Notes: generated from the sequence alone by a model not told the origin. Positions 11,414 through 20,768 are shown, numbered from the stretch's first letter. The stretch: DNA of 64,000 bases from Mesorhizobium sp. NFR06 (GCF_900115245.1 NZ_FOVT01000003.1:186001-250000), one strand, 5' to 3'. Numbers and translations are program-made.

Positions 11414-11868
11414 TCCGATCGCTCCGCTGGCTTCGTCCCCTGCCGAAGCTGCAAAAGCCTGGCCCGCGCCTGCGCCCCGTAGGCGGCAAGCCGTCCCGGC
11501 TCCCAAACTTGGAAGAAATTGCCGCGACCGACAAAGGCCACCTCGCTCGAGATGCCCGTATGCTCGCGGATGAAATCGGTCATGGTGATGCGGCCGTCCT
11601 GGTCGAGTTTCAAGAACGTCCCATCCCCATGGCAGAAGAACGACATGTCGTCCGCCGCCTGCAGAAAGGGGTCCTCCAGCGCGATCCGTTGCTCGTAGCG
11701 GTCGAGCAGGTCGAGCCCGCCGACATCCATCGCCGGCAGATCCAGGCAGCGCAGCGCGTAAAGCTCTGAATAGCCGCGTTTCTGGACCACCGCGCGGAAA
11801 TGCGCCGGAACGGACACCCGCCCCTTCGCATCGATCCTGTTCACTGAGTTTGACAGAAATCGGTCCAA
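11410..11868 (-). CDS. mraZ: MraZ, DNA-binding regulator of the dcw operon
   Basis: AbrB-fold, ring-forming DNA-binding protein that in several bacteria binds repeats upstream of its own operon and represses it. It is 152 aa. MraZ signatures: [18 protein letters not shown] at residues 4-21, a second copy of the fold around LKLDQDGRI, and the tail WEPGRLAAY. The start is TTG at 11868; no in-frame ATG or GTG fits, and the sequence aligns with known MraZ from MDRFLSN. It is the first gene of the operon, with a leader of about 170 bases from the predicted promoter. Confidence 0.95.
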   Translation of the reverse strand: MDRFLSNSVNRIDAKGRVSVPAHFRAVVQKRGYSELYALRCLDLPAMDVGGLDLLDRYEQRIALEDPFLQAADDMSFFCHGDGTFLKLDQDGRITMTDFIREHTGISSEVAFVGRGNFFQVWEPGRLAAYGAQARARLLQLRQGTKPAERSE

Positions 11869-12044
11869 AACACACTACAGCCGCTGTCGCCGCCGCACCC
11901 CTTCCCATGTTGTTCTCCGCGCCGTCGCCGCACTCGCGACAAATCGCTTCGTTCACCGAGGCGAAAAACCACAAACGCGCAGCCGCCGCGGCTGCCCGAT
12001 TGGCGTACGCTTCACCCTGACGCGGAACGAAAGCTTGATGCGAT

Positions 12045-12079
12045 TGGGATATCATGGGGCACTATGGGCGTCAACGGGA
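12045..12079. promoter_or_regulatory. candidate MraZ operator: four TGGGN-type repeats, 10-bp period
   Basis: Reading the plus strand, TGGGA (12045), TGGGG (12055), TGGGC (12065) and CGGGA (12075) are spaced exactly 10 bp apart, i.e. 5-base units with 5-base spacers. Known MraZ operators are direct repeats of TGGGN with 5-base spacers. The array overlaps the predicted promoter of mraZ and lies 177-211 bases upstream of its TTG. The repeats read in the sense opposite to mraZ transcription. Confidence 0.75.
12046..12074 (-). promoter_or_regulatory. predicted sigma70 promoter of the mraZ-murC operon
   Basis: On the minus strand, TTGACG (12074-12069) is followed after exactly 17 bases by TATCCC (12051-12046). 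The -35 element is near consensus and the -10 weaker, which is common in alphaproteobacteria. Both elements coincide with the MraZ-type repeats, so a bound MraZ ring would block RNA polymerase. Inferred from pattern only. Confidence 0.55.
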
Positions 12080-12264
12080 GCAGGCATCACAAACACGCGC
12101 ATCACAACCAGAAGGAGCAGGCTGAAGGCACGTCTCGTCTTTATCGTCTATTAAGCCTAACGAAGCGTTTAGAGCCCTCTGGCCCAAAAAGACGCAGCTT
12201 GCTGCGAACAGCCGCCGCGCCTAGCGTCGGTTGAGGCCTTTCTGGTCAAAAGAGGAACGAACCG

Positions 12265-13380
12265 ATGTCTGACAATGCGAAGTCACGCGCCGCGTCACTT
12301 GCCCATCTGCGCAGCGCCGATTTCGCCAAGGGCGACCCCATCCCGTTGCCGCTGACCATGGCGTCGATCTTCCATGCGCCGGGCGACGCGACCGGATTCG
12401 ACCAATATGGCCGCTTCAGCAACCCGACCTGGCATGCGGTCGAGCACGCGCTTGGCCATCTGGAAGATGCGCAATGCGTTGCCTTTCCTTCGGGAATGGG
12501 CGCGATTTCAGCGGTTTTCTTCGCGCTCCTCAAATCGGGCGACCGCATCCTCTTGCCGTCGGACGGCTATCACACGACGCGGGCGCTGGCCGAGCGTTTC
12601 CTGAAACCGCTCGGCATCGCCTATGAGGCGAGGCCGACGGCAAGCATGCTCGATGGCGGTTTCGCCGGCTACCGGGCGGTTTTTGTCGAAAGTCCGTCGA
12701 ACCCCCGGCTGGACATTTGCGACATCGCCGCCGTCGCCAAGGCCGTCCACGCGCAAGGGGGGATCCTGATCGTCGACAACACGACGATGACGCCCTTTGG
12801 CCAGCGCCCGCTCGACCTTGGCGCCGACATTGTGGTCTCGGCTGATACCAAGGCCATCAATGGCCACTCTGACGTGCTCTTCGGCCATGTCGCCAGCCGC
12901 AATGCGGACATCGTTACTAGGGTGAAGGATTGGCGCGAGACGGCAGGCGGGATCCCCGGACCCTTCGAGGCCTGGCTCGTGCATCGCGGTCTCGAAACGC
13001 TGGAAGTGCGCTTCGACCGCATGTGCTCGTCGGCCGAAACGATCGCGCGGCGGCTGCAGGACCATCGCGCCGTCAGCGGCCTGCGCTTTCCCGGCCTCGA
13101 GGGCGATGCCTCGCACAATCTGGCGCGCGTCCAGATGGAGCGCTTCGGCTTTTTGATTTCTTTCGAGCTGGCCTCCGAGGAACAGGCCGAGGCATTTATC
13201 GACAATTGCGCACTGATTGAATCGGCGACGTCCTTCGGCGGCGTGCATACGTCGGCCGAACGGCGTTCGAAACGCGGCGATGCCGTGCCGCCGGGCTTCA
13301 TTCGCCTGGCGATCGGCTGCGAGCCGGTGGAGGAACTCTGGCAGGCGATCGAGGCGTCGCTGGACAAGCTCGGCGCCTGA
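12265..13380 (+). CDS. Cys/Met-metabolism PLP-dependent enzyme (trans-sulfuration family)
   Basis: Fold-type I PLP enzyme of the cystathionine gamma-synthase / beta-lyase / gamma-lyase family, 371 aa. Family features: FSNPTWHAVEHALGHLE (phosphate-binding region of the neighbouring subunit) near 51-67, FPSGMGAIS at 74-82, the DNTTMTP segment at 171-177, and the Schiff-base Lys196 in ADTKAINGHSD. The RBS AGAGGAA lies 7-9 bases before the ATG. Sequence alone does not separate gamma-synthase, beta-lyase and gamma-lyase. It is transcribed away from the dcw operon as a single gene. Confidence 0.85.
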   Translation: MSDNAKSRAASLAHLRSADFAKGDPIPLPLTMASIFHAPGDATGFDQYGRFSNPTWHAVEHALGHLEDAQCVAFPSGMGAISAVFFALLKSGDRILLPSDGYHTTRALAERFLKPLGIAYEARPTASMLDGGFAGYRAVFVESPSNPRLDICDIAAVAKAVHAQGGILIVDNTTMTPFGQRPLDLGADIVVSADTKAINGHSDVLFGHVASRNADIVTRVKDWRETAGGIPGPFEAWLVHRGLETLEVRFDRMCSSAETIARRLQDHRAVSGLRFPGLEGDASHNLARVQMERFGFLISFELASEEQAEAFIDNCALIESATSFGGVHTSAERRSKRGDAVPPGFIRLAIGCEPVEELWQAIEASLDKLGA

Positions 13381-13593
13381 TTTTCGAAACATCGACCCGT
13401 CGAACCGCGGCATTCGGATTTCGTTCGGTGAAATAGCCCCGGTGATTTCCAGGTCGGGTTGCGCCCGAGGCCGATGCTTCACTCCCCGATCGCACCGGCT
13501 TCAACGAGCGGGCCGACCCAAACACTGAATCAAAAGGCCCGCCTTTCGGCGTAACCTTCTGATTTCCTGTGGCCGTCGCAACTTTGGAAAAAT

Positions 13594-13988
13594 GCCAGCT
13601 GGCCTGTAAGCCGGGTTCTGTATGGCCCTCGCCTTGCGGCGAGAACGTGGCGGCCATTCATCTTGGGCGCATGTTGCCATGCGCCTCACGCAACCTACCC
13701 GGGCGGTGGGCCGGAAACAGCCCTCGAAGGTTTCCCCTCGTACCGCCCCTATTCGGTTTTGCTCCCGGTGGGGTTTGCCCTGCCGCTCCTGTTGCCAGTC
13801 GCGCGGTGGGCTCTTACCCCACCCTTTCACCCTTGCCGCGGCCAAAGCCCCGGCGGTTTGCTTTCTGTGGCACTTTCCCTGGGGTCGCCCCCGCCGGCCG
13901 TTAGCCGGCACCGTGTCTCCATGGAGCCCGGACTTTCCTCACCCGCAGCCTTTCGGCTCTCGCGGGTGCGGCCGCCCGGCCAGCTGAC
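13594..13988 (-). ncRNA. rnpB: RNase P RNA, class A alphaproteobacterial type
   Basis: Catalytic RNA that trims tRNA 5' leaders. On the minus strand the P4 core GAGGAAAGTCCGGGCTCC lies near 13930-13948 and is followed by GGAGACACGGTGCC. The joining segment AGAGCCCACCGCG is near 13803-13816. The 3' part ends ACAGAACCCGGCTTACAGGCC at about 13601-13621, which mates with P4. The ends CAGCTGGCC (5', about 13987) and GGCCAGCTG (3', about 13596) form P1. The termini are accurate to a few bases. The overlapping long reading frames on both strands are artefacts of its high GC content. Confidence 0.96.
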
Positions 13989-14030
13989 AAGGGCGTATAA
14001 AGAGGTTCCCGCCTGAAAACGCAAACGAAA
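13989..14030 (-). promoter_or_regulatory. probable rnpB promoter region
   Basis: Immediately upstream of the RNA 5' end the minus strand has TATACG about 7-10 bases before the expected start, with a TTGCGT element 17-19 bases further upstream. This spacing suits a sigma70 promoter. Pattern-based only. Confidence 0.45.
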
Positions 14031-14042
14031 AGCTGGCCCGTC

Positions 14043-14085
14043 TCGCCCAAAATGCGCGGCGGTTTTTGGGACGACGACATGCATG
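14043..14085. repeat. dispersed inverted repeat, family A copy 1
   Basis: Copy of a short element with the layout CGCCCAAAA ... TTTTGGGACGACGACATG. Related copies occur at 20644-20692 and 24248-24293. The best copies have ATGTCG/CGACAT ends and inner CCCAAA/TTTGGG inverted arms, so the RNA could fold. It lies between rnpB and the transglycosylase gene and appears non-coding. I recall this motif as frequent in rhizobial intergenic DNA. Confidence 0.75.
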
Positions 14086-14124
14086 ACAACACGCATCGCC
14101 CAATTCCGCCCCGATGGATGCGCC

Positions 14125-14832
14125 TCAGGCAGGTGAGCCTAGCGCCACCAACTGCACCTTTACCTTGCTGCAATAGGCGGCCGAAACCGGGTTCATCCGC
14201 GTCGCGCCATGACCCGCATTGTATTTGAGGATCGTGCCGCAGGTGGTGCCGCCGCCGAGGTCTCGCGCCATGGCGAGGTACTTCATGCCGTATTTGATGT
14301 TGGTGTCGGGATCGAACAGTCCCTTGGCCGAACCGGTATAACCCATCATGCGCGCCGTGGCCGGCTTGATCTGCATCAGGCCGATCTCGCCGGCGCCGCC
14401 GACGAGGTTCGGCCGATAGTTGCTTTCGATCTTGATGACGGCCTTGGCCAGCGACACCGGCACGCCATAGCTTGCGGCATAGCGGGCAATGATCGTCGAA
14501 TACTGGCCATCGCCGGCCGCGGCGGACGCGACTACGGCGGTCTTGCCGGAGTTGATCGAAGCGGTCGTGGTGAGGTCGATGGTCCTTCCGCCGCGTTTGG
14601 TGCGTTTGGCCGTCGATTTTGCCACCCTGGTCGCGGCGGCCTTCTGCACCCGTGCCGGAGCAGCTCTCGCGGTTTTTGGTGTTTTGGCGCTTGAGGCGGC
14701 CTTTGGCGTCAACGGGGCGACCGCAAAGCCATTGTCTGCCCTGGGGCTCAGAGGGGCACTGTTGGCCTGGTTGAAGGCAAAACTTATCACTCCGGCAGCA
14801 ACAGCTGCCGCTACAACGGTCAATTTTTGCAT
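14125..14832 (-). CDS. secreted lytic transglycosylase, SLT (GH23) domain
   Basis: Cleaves the MurNAc-GlcNAc bond of peptidoglycan with 1,6-anhydro product formation; acts in the periplasm. It is 235 aa. A hydrophobic signal segment at about 5-25 ends in ANSA. A Lys/Ala/Thr-rich linker (about 40-110) follows, then an SLT domain with catalytic Glu136 in VIKIESNYRP, the GEIGLMQIKPATA motif at 148-160 and ILKYNAG at 201-207. The RBS AGGAC is upstream of the ATG. The Ala/Lys-rich linker could bind DNA-like polyanions or the cell wall; its role is unknown. Confidence 0.92.
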   Translation of the reverse strand: MQKLTVVAAAVAAGVISFAFNQANSAPLSPRADNGFAVAPLTPKAASSAKTPKTARAAPARVQKAAATRVAKSTAKRTKRGGRTIDLTTTASINSGKTAVVASAAAGDGQYSTIIARYAASYGVPVSLAKAVIKIESNYRPNLVGGAGEIGLMQIKPATARMMGYTGSAKGLFDPDTNIKYGMKYLAMARDLGGGTTCGTILKYNAGHGATRMNPVSAAYCSKVKVQLVALGSPA

Positions 14833-15008
14833 GTAGTCCTGTTCTGTTGGACCGCGCGAAGAACTTCACGCAGTTTGTGTCAATTAAATATCGGAGCGTC
14901 CGGGAGGATAGATATCCGACGACTTGCGGAAGAGGCATTTGGCGGCGGAATTGGCGGCAATGAAGGCGGCGCAATTCACTTTAAATGACAGATTGTAACT
15001 TAAGGAGC

Positions 15009-15785
15009 TTATCGCGATTGTTTGATGGCGGCTGCCTTTACGGAAGCAAGCAGCCTCTCCAGCGTGCGGATCGTGGAGTTGTCCGCCACGCCATCCACCC
15101 GCCGCCGCCGGAAATGCCGCTGGAACGCCCCCACCACGATTTCCGTCTGCCTGTCGTAGGCACCCGATATCTCGACGCCATAGCCGTAGAGCGCCAGCAT
15201 CGACTGCAGCGCCTCGACATCGGAGCCGGTGTCGCCGGTTTTCAGCGCGGCGCCCGGTACGATCGGCGCTGCCGGCACCAGGTGACCGACGCCGGCGGCA
15301 AACAGCGCCTTCCACGGAAATTTCTCGCCGGGATCGATCTTGCGGCCCGGCGCCACGTCGGAGTGGGCGAGCACCCTTGCCGCCGGTATGGAATAGCGGT
15401 CGACAATACCCGAGCAGAGCTCGATCACGGCATCGACCTGCCGTTTCGGGAAAGCCTTGTAGCCCAGCGAGTGCCCGGGATTGACGATCTCGATGCCGAC
15501 CGAACAGGAGTTGATGTCTGTGTGCCCGAACCAGGAGCTCTTGCCGGCATGCCAGGCACGGTCGCTCTCGCGCACCATCTGGATAATGCGGCCGTCCTCG
15601 TGAACGAGGTAGTGCGACGACACTTCGCTTGCCGGATCGCACAACCACGCCTCGGCGCCGGCGCCGCTCGCCATGCCGGTATAGTGCAGTACGATCATGT
15701 CTGGCCGCGGCCTGTCGCGGCGCGGACCGAAATTCGGTGACACCCGGACCTCGGCACCTGGCTGGTCGGGCAGAAAACCGCTCAT
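15009..15785 (-). CDS. N-acetylmuramoyl-L-alanine amidase (AmiD-like) with peptidoglycan-binding domain
   Basis: Zn-dependent amidase_2 (AmpD/AmiD type) that removes stem peptides from muropeptides or peptidoglycan. It is 258 aa. Probable zinc ligands are His34 (VLHYTGM), His141 (LAHSDVAPGRK) and Asp151. SSHYLVHEDG (57-65) and GIEIVNPG (98-105) are family stretches. A PG_binding_1 domain occupies about 180-248 (LKTGDTGSDVEALQSML). No signal peptide is visible, so it may be cytoplasmic like AmpD, or use a non-obvious export route. The start overlaps the upstream DnaJ-like gene by 4 bases, an operon of two. Confidence 0.92.
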   Translation of the reverse strand: MSGFLPDQPGAEVRVSPNFGPRRDRPRPDMIVLHYTGMASGAGAEAWLCDPASEVSSHYLVHEDGRIIQMVRESDRAWHAGKSSWFGHTDINSCSVGIEIVNPGHSLGYKAFPKRQVDAVIELCSGIVDRYSIPAARVLAHSDVAPGRKIDPGEKFPWKALFAAGVGHLVPAAPIVPGAALKTGDTGSDVEALQSMLALYGYGVEISGAYDRQTEIVVGAFQRHFRRRRVDGVADNSTIRTLERLLASVKAAAIKQSR

Positions 15786-16501
15786 GCGTGCCTGAGGCCC
15801 CGCTCGATCATCTCATAGGCGGCATTGATCGCCGCGACCCTGGTCGTGGCGATCTTGATGAATTCCTGCGGCAGGCCGCGCGCGATCAATCTGTCGGGAT
15901 GATTGTCCGAGATCAGCTTGCGATAACGTTTCCTGACCTCCTCGAACGGCTTGCCGCGCTCTATGCCCAGGACCACGTAAGGATCGGCGGCGCCAAGATT
16001 AACGTGCCGAGACAGGATCGTCTCGTAATGCGCCTCGTCGATCCGAAAAATCTCGGCGATCCGGTGCAGGAAGTGCCCTTCCCGCTCATGGATGAGGCCG
16101 TCCGCCTTGGCGATGTGGAACAGACCGTCGAGGATGTCTTCCAGCATCATGCAGTTCGCGTGGCCGGAACCGCAAAGTTGCGCCATGCGCTGGGCATAGA
16201 TCTCAAACCCGGCAACGTCCCGCTTGGCGATGTCATAAAGCCGCGCCACGTTGCGTGTTTCGCTTGGCGGCACCTCGAAGATTTCCTGGAAGGCGCGCAC
16301 CTCGTCCTGCGTGACGATGCCGTCGGCCTTGGCCATCTTGGCCGACAGCGCGATCATGGCGACCGAGAAGGCAACGCGCCGGCGCAGGTCCGGGTCGCCC
16401 GAAAATACCGTACGCACGGCTTCGACGACATCCGCGACGCCCGAGGACGCCGACGACGAAACACGAGCGATGAAGTCCCCAAGGCGGTCCCAAATCGACA
16501 T
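15782..16501 (-). CDS. TerB-like / J-domain protein (DjlA-like)
   Basis: 239 aa from ATG 16501 (MSIWDRLGDFIARV); the frame extends 12 codons upstream. The N-terminal two thirds (about 55-165) is an alpha-helical TerB/DjlA central domain with two acidic loops, AKADGIVTQDE and AKADGLIHERE, which resemble the metal-binding loops of TerB-type proteins. The C-terminal J domain (about 173-235, DPYVVLGIERGKPFEEVRKRYRK) carries the essential HPD tripeptide in ISDNHPDRL. J proteins stimulate Hsp70 ATPase; the partner here is presumably DnaK. No DjlA-type membrane anchor is obvious at the N-terminus. It is coupled to the amidase gene downstream. Confidence 0.88.
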   Translation of the reverse strand: MSIWDRLGDFIARVSSSASSGVADVVEAVRTVFSGDPDLRRRVAFSVAMIALSAKMAKADGIVTQDEVRAFQEIFEVPPSETRNVARLYDIAKRDVAGFEIYAQRMAQLCGSGHANCMMLEDILDGLFHIAKADGLIHEREGHFLHRIAEIFRIDEAHYETILSRHVNLGAADPYVVLGIERGKPFEEVRKRYRKLISDNHPDRLIARGLPQEFIKIATTRVAAINAAYEMIERGLRHA

Positions 16502-16577
16502 GCGGGCTTCATAGTGCGAACCGGGCGGTTCTATCAAGCCGGGACGTTGCCGCAGGCTGTATGCATGATCAGCGCAA

Positions 16578-16606
16578 GAGGAAGGCCGGCAATGCCGGCC
16601 TTCCTC
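16578..16606 (-). terminator. hairpin terminator downstream of the small lipoprotein gene
   Basis: A perfect 13-bp stem (GAGGAAGGCCGGC paired with GCCGGCCTTCCTC) with a 3-base loop lies 18 bases past the lipoprotein stop codon. No long T-run follows, so termination may be partial or bidirectional. Confidence 0.6.
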
Positions 16607-16623
16607 GATTATTCGGTCAGCTC

Positions 16624-16836
16624 TTACTTCGCAGGTGCGGCAGGAGCCGGATTTGTTGCCGGAGCCGGTTCAGCAGGCTTGGAAGCGTCGGGCGAAGCCG
16701 GCTTCATCGGCTGCTCGGCGGCCGGCGGGTTGGTGCTCTGGGTGGTGGTGTTGTCGGTGCCGGTGCCGCTCTCGCTGCAAGCCGCAACCCCCAGCAGGGC
16801 GAGCGCCGAAACAGACGCCAGAATGAGCTTCTTCAT
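16624..16836 (-). CDS. small Pro/Ala-rich lipoprotein
   Basis: 70-aa secreted lipoprotein of unknown function. MKKLILASVSALALLGVAAC is a type II signal peptide with lipobox LGVAAC, so the mature protein starts at Cys20. The mature part is only 51 residues, rich in Pro, Ala, Thr and Ser with no recognisable domain. It is probably an extended envelope lipoprotein. The RBS GGAGAG lies 6 bases before the ATG, and a strong hairpin follows the gene, which supports a genuine monocistronic unit. Confidence 0.85.
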   Translation of the reverse strand: MKKLILASVSALALLGVAACSESGTGTDNTTTQSTNPPAAEQPMKPASPDASKPAEPAPATNPAPAAPAK

Positions 16837-17011
16837 GGTATCTCTCCTTCAACAGACGCTCACATTTCGGTGAGCGGTCGGAAAGGAAATGCTTCAGTAG
16901 GCTGCCGGTTTCGTAACGATGCGTTTCCAGGTGTAACATCAACTTGCGATTGCTGGCGCCGAAATCCCGAACTAACAGAACATACGCTCGAAGACACAAT
17001 GGATAATCAGA

Positions 17012-20000
17012 ATGCCGGCAACCTCGGGGACGCAGAAATGGGACTTCTGGATCGACCGCGGCGGTACCTTCACCGACATCATCGGCCGTGACCCGCAAGG
17101 CCGGCTGCACCCCCGAAAACTCCTGTCCGAAAATCCCGAAGCTTATGCGGACGCCGCTATCCAAGGCATCCGCGACCTGCTGGGGCTGAAAGCAGGCGCC
17201 GCCATTTGCGCCGACGCGATTGGCGACGTCAAAATGGGCACCACCGTTGCCACCAATGCGCTGCTCGAGCGCAAGGGCGACCGCGTGCTCCTGCTCATCA
17301 GCAAGGGTTTTCGCGACGCTTTGCGCATCGCCTACCAGGCACGGCCGGACATCTTCGCCAAGCAGATCATCCTGCCGGAACTGCTCTACGAGCGGGTGAT
17401 CGAGATCGACGAGCGCGTGCGCGTCGACGGTCGCGTCGAGCGCCTGCTCGACATCGCTGCCTGTCGCCCGGCGATCGAGCAGGCCAAGGCCGATGGCATC
17501 GACGCGGTCGCCATCGTCTTCATGCATGCCTGGAAATATCCCGATCACGAAAAGGCCGTTGCCAAGGTCTGCCGCAAGATCGGCTTCAGCCAGATCTCGG
17601 TCTCTCATGAGGTCTCGCCGATGATCAAGCTGGTCGGTCGCGGCGACACCACCGTGGTTGACGCTTACCTGTCTCCGATCCTGTCACGCTATGTGCAACG
17701 GGTGGCGGGAGAGCTGGGAGCCGGCCCGCGCCTGATGTTCATGATGTCGTCGGGCGGGTTGACCGCCGCCGACATGTTCCAGGGCAAGGACGCGCTGCTG
17801 TCCGGACCGGCGGGCGGCGTCGTCGGCATGATCGAGACGGCCAAACTCGCCGGCTTCGGCAAGGTGATCGGCTTCGATATGGGCGGCACCTCGACCGACG
17901 TCGCCCACTATGACGGCGAATATGAGCGCGCCTTCGACACCGAGGTCGCCGGCGTGCGCATCCGCGCGCCGATGATGCGCATCCACACGGTCGCCGCAGG
18001 CGGGGGCTCAATCCTGCATTACGAGGCGGGCCGCTTCCGCGTCGGGCCCGATTCGGCCGGCGCCAATCCCGGGCCGGCCGCTTACCGGCGCGGCGGCCCG
18101 CTCGCCGTCACCGATGCCAATGTCATGCTCGGCAAATTGCAGCCCGATTTCTTCCCGGCGATCTTCGGCCACGGCCAGGACCAGCCGCTCGACGTCGACA
18201 CGGTTCGCGAAAAATTCACGGCACTTGCCGCCGAAATCGCCGACGGCCGGACGCCCGAGGCCGTCGCCGAGGGTTTCATCACCATAGCGGTCGAGAACAT
18301 GGCCAACGCCATCAAGAAGATTTCGGTGCAACGTGGCTACGACGTCACCGAATATCTCCTCAACTGCTTCGGCGGCGCCGGCGGCCAGCATGCCTGCCGG
18401 GTTGCCGATGCGCTCGGCATGGAAGCTGTGCTGATCCACCCCTTTTCGGGCTTGCTTTCGGCCTATGGCATCGGGCTGTCCTCGGTCTTCGCCTCGCGCC
18501 AGCAGGCTTTGCTGCAGCCGCTTGCCGAGGAATCCCGCCCGGCGATCGAGGCACTTATCGTCGCCTTGCGAAACGACGTTGTCGCCGAGCTTGGCGAGCA
18601 AGGCATTGCCGCGGACGTTGTCTCAGCGAAGCCTGTCCTGCATATCCGCTACGATGGCACCGACACGGCGCTGCCGGTGAATTTCGAGCATGGTTCGATC
18701 TTCCGCGCCAGAAGCGATTTCGAGGCCGCGCACAAGTCACAGTTCGGCTTCGTCTATGACGACAAGCCCATCGTCGTGGAAACCGTCGCCGTCGAAGGCA
18801 TCGAAGCCGCTCGACAGGACAAGGCTGAAGCCTATGCGCCTGCCGGACCGGCAGGGATCGAGGCCAAACCTCTGGAAAGCCGGCGCTTCCACACCGAGGG
18901 CGATTGGCACGAGGCCGGCGTCTACCGGCGCGAAAACCTGCGCCCTTCCCACACGGTCGCCGGACCCGCGCTGATCATCGAGCCGAACCAGACCATCGTC
19001 GTCGAGCCGGGCTGGCGCGCCGAAATCACCAATCTCAACCACGTCGTGATACGCCGCACGCAACGAAAAGCGCGTGCCGCCGCGCTCGGCACCGAAGCCG
19101 ATCCGGTGATGCTGGAGGTCTTCAACAACCTCTTCATGTCGATCGCCGAGCAGATGGGCGTGACGCTGCAGAACACCGCCTATTCGGTCAACATCAAGGA
19201 ACGGCTCGATTTTTCCTGCGCCGTGTTCGACCGCCATGGCGCGCTGGTCGCCAACGCGCCGCACATGCCGGTGCATCTGGGTTCCATGGACCGTTCCGTC
19301 GAAACCGTCATCCGCCTGAATTCCGGCGACATCCATCCCGGCGACGTCTTCGCGCTCAACGCCCCCTATAATGGCGGCACGCATTTGCCCGACATCACCG
19401 TGGTGACGCCGGTGTTCGACGATGCGCGCAGGCAGATCCTGTTCTGGGCGGCCTCGCGCGGCCACCACGCCGATATCGGCGGCACCGCGCCCGGCTCGAT
19501 GACGCCTTTGGCCACCACGGTCGACGAGGAAGGCGTGCTGTTCGACAATTTCCGCATCGTCGATCGCGGCCGCTTCCGCGAGAAGGAGCTGGAGATCCTC
19601 CTGACCGACCACCCCTACCCGGCGCGCAATCCCGCCCAGAACATCGCCGACCTCAAGGCGCAGATCGCCGCCAACGAAAAGGGCGTCGCCGAACTGCGCA
19701 AGATGGTCGTGCATTTCGGCCTCGATGTCGTCGAGGCCTATATGGGCCATGTCCAGGACAATGCCGCCGAGAGCGTGCGCCGCGTGATCGAGCGGCTTCC
19801 TGACAGCGCCGCGTACGAATACCCCACCGACACCGGCCAGGTGATCAAGGTGAAGATCACCGTCGATCGGCAAAAGCGCGAGGCGACCGTCGATTTCACC
19901 GGCACCTCGCCGGTGATGAAGAACAATTTCAACGCGCCGGAGCCTGTCGCCCGCGCCGCCGTGCTCTACGCCTTCCGCGTCATGGTCGAGGACATGATCC

Positions 20001-20644
20001 CGATGAATGCCGGCTGCCTGAGGCCGATCAACATCGTCATCCCCGACGGCTGCATGCTCAAACCGTCCTACCCTGCCGCCGTCGTCGCCGGCAATGTCGA
20101 GACCTCGCAGCATGTCACCAACGCCTTGTTCGGCGCGATGGGTGCGATGGCCAACGCGCAAGGCACGATGAACAACCTCACCTTCGGCAACAATCAATAC
20201 CAGTATTACGAGACGATCTGCTCCGGTTCGCCGGCCGGGCGGATGAATTCGGGGCGCGGCTTTGCCGGCACATCCGGCGTCCACACCCACATGACCAATT
20301 CGCGGCTCACCGACCCGGAAGTGCTGGAACTGCGCTTCCCCGTCGTGCTGGAAGACTTCCACATCCGCGAGGGGTCCGGCGGCAAGGGCAGGTGGAACGC
20401 CGGCGACGGCACCAGGCGCACGATCCGCTTCCTCGAAAAGATGGAGTGCGCAATTCTCTCCTCGCACCGCAACCGCCCGCCCAAGGGTCTGGACGGCGGC
20501 GGCGACGGTGAAGCGGGCTCGACCAAGGTCAGGCGCAATGACGGCTCGGTCGACGTCCTGAAGGCCTGCGACCAGACCACGCTCGACGCAGGCGAGGCCG
20601 TAATCGTCACCACCCCGACGCCCGGGGCCTTCGGCAAAAGCTGA
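17012..20644 (+). CDS. 5-oxoprolinase / hydantoinase, fused A and B subunits
   Basis: ATP-dependent cyclic-amide hydrolase (HyuA-HyuB fusion) of 1210 aa. In this family 5-oxo-L-proline is opened to L-glutamate; related enzymes act on hydantoins. The N-terminal half (about 1-680) is the ASKHA-fold HyuA part: [13 protein letters not shown] at 15-27, [15 protein letters not shown] at about 75-90, [11 protein letters not shown] at about 289-299 and a glycine-rich GGAGGQHAC at about 454-462. The C-terminal half (about 700-1195) is HyuB, with [16 protein letters not shown]. The start ATG has a GGATAA element upstream. It has no transport partner nearby, so oxoproline recycling is the most economical role. 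Confidence 0.88.
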   Translation: MPATSGTQKWDFWIDRGGTFTDIIGRDPQGRLHPRKLLSENPEAYADAAIQGIRDLLGLKAGAAICADAIGDVKMGTTVATNALLERKGDRVLLLISKGFRDALRIAYQARPDIFAKQIILPELLYERVIEIDERVRVDGRVERLLDIAACRPAIEQAKADGIDAVAIVFMHAWKYPDHEKAVAKVCRKIGFSQISVSHEVSPMIKLVGRGDTTVVDAYLSPILSRYVQRVAGELGAGPRLMFMMSSGGLTAADMFQGKDALLSGPAGGVVGMIETAKLAGFGKVIGFDMGGTSTDVAHYDGEYERAFDTEVAGVRIRAPMMRIHTVAAGGGSILHYEAGRFRVGPDSAGANPGPAAYRRGGPLAVTDANVMLGKLQPDFFPAIFGHGQDQPLDVDTVREKFTALAAEIADGRTPEAVAEGFITIAVENMANAIKKISVQRGYDVTEYLLNCFGGAGGQHACRVADALGMEAVLIHPFSGLLSAYGIGLSSVFASRQQALLQPLAEESRPAIEALIVALRNDVVAELGEQGIAADVVSAKPVLHIRYDGTDTALPVNFEHGSIFRARSDFEAAHKSQFGFVYDDKPIVVETVAVEGIEAARQDKAEAYAPAGPAGIEAKPLESRRFHTEGDWHEAGVYRRENLRPSHTVAGPALIIEPNQTIVVEPGWRAEITNLNHVVIRRTQRKARAAALGTEADPVMLEVFNNLFMSIAEQMGVTLQNTAYSVNIKERLDFSCAVFDRHGALVANAPHMPVHLGSMDRSVETVIRLNSGDIHPGDVFALNAPYNGGTHLPDITVVTPVFDDARRQILFWAASRGHHADIGGTAPGSMTPLATTVDEEGVLFDNFRIVDRGRFREKELEILLTDHPYPARNPAQNIADLKAQIAANEKGVAELRKMVVHFGLDVVEAYMGHVQDNAAESVRRVIERLPDSAAYEYPTDTGQVIKVKITVDRQKREATVDFTGTSPVMKNNFNAPEPVARAAVLYAFRVMVEDMIPMNAGCLRPINIVIPDGCMLKPSYPAAVVAGNVETSQHVTNALFGAMGAMANAQGTMNNLTFGNNQYQYYETICSGSPAGRMNSGRGFAGTSGVHTHMTNSRLTDPEVLELRFPVVLEDFHIREGSGGKGRWNAGDGTRRTIRFLEKMECAILSSHRNRPPKGLDGGGDGEAGSTKVRRNDGSVDVLKACDQTTLDAGEAVIVTTPTPGAFGKS

Positions 20645-20692
20645 TGCATGTCGTCGAAAGCCGCGGAGCGGTTTTGGGACGACGACATGCGT
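20644..20692. repeat. dispersed inverted repeat, family A copy 2
   Basis: Begins at the stop of the 5-oxoprolinase gene. The ends GCATGTCGTC and GACGACATGC are a perfect 10-bp inverted repeat around a GGTTTTGGGAC core shared with the copies at 14043-14085 and 24248-24293. It could also act as a transcript-end hairpin for the oxoprolinase gene. Confidence 0.8.
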
Positions 20693-20739
20693 AGAAACGA
20701 AGCCACGGCGGCAAGCGCACGCACCGGAGCGTCGACTTG

Positions 20740-20768
20740 CCGTCAACAGGCTGTCACCTGCCTGTCAT
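20740..20768 (+). promoter_or_regulatory. Pho box (PhoB operator) upstream of btaA
   Basis: Three heptamers spaced exactly 11 bp apart: CCGTCAA (20740), CTGTCAC (20751) and CTGTCAT (20762). PhoB operators are tandem 11-bp units with the CTGTCAT consensus. The array ends about 50 bases before the btaA ATG, which suits activation. Betaine-lipid synthesis under phosphate limitation is known to be PhoB-dependent in Sinorhizobium. Confidence 0.85.

Noticed and set aside
11893..11912. Possible extra MraZ unit TGGGAAGGGG on the mraZ strand just upstream of the gene
   Set aside because: Only one clear TGGGN unit, no 10-bp repetition; the array at 12045-12079 is far better.
10397..12055. Extended rsmH frame of 552 codons starting at 12055
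   Set aside because: The extra part overlaps mraZ and the operon promoter; known RsmH proteins start near HIPVLL.
12090..12264. Possible SAM-type riboswitch before the Cys/Met PLP enzyme
   Set aside because: I looked for SAM-II-like core words and pairing but could not build the expected stem-loop and pseudoknot; a covariance-model search would decide.
13501..14016. Overlapping open frames on both strands in the rnpB region
   Set aside because: They coincide with the structured RNase P RNA; the translated products are Pro/Arg-rich and meaningless.
18737..20746. Minus-strand open frame of 669 codons opposite the 5-oxoprolinase gene
   Set aside because: Shadow frame of a clear conserved gene; no RBS, no domain, Arg/Gly/His/Val-rich.
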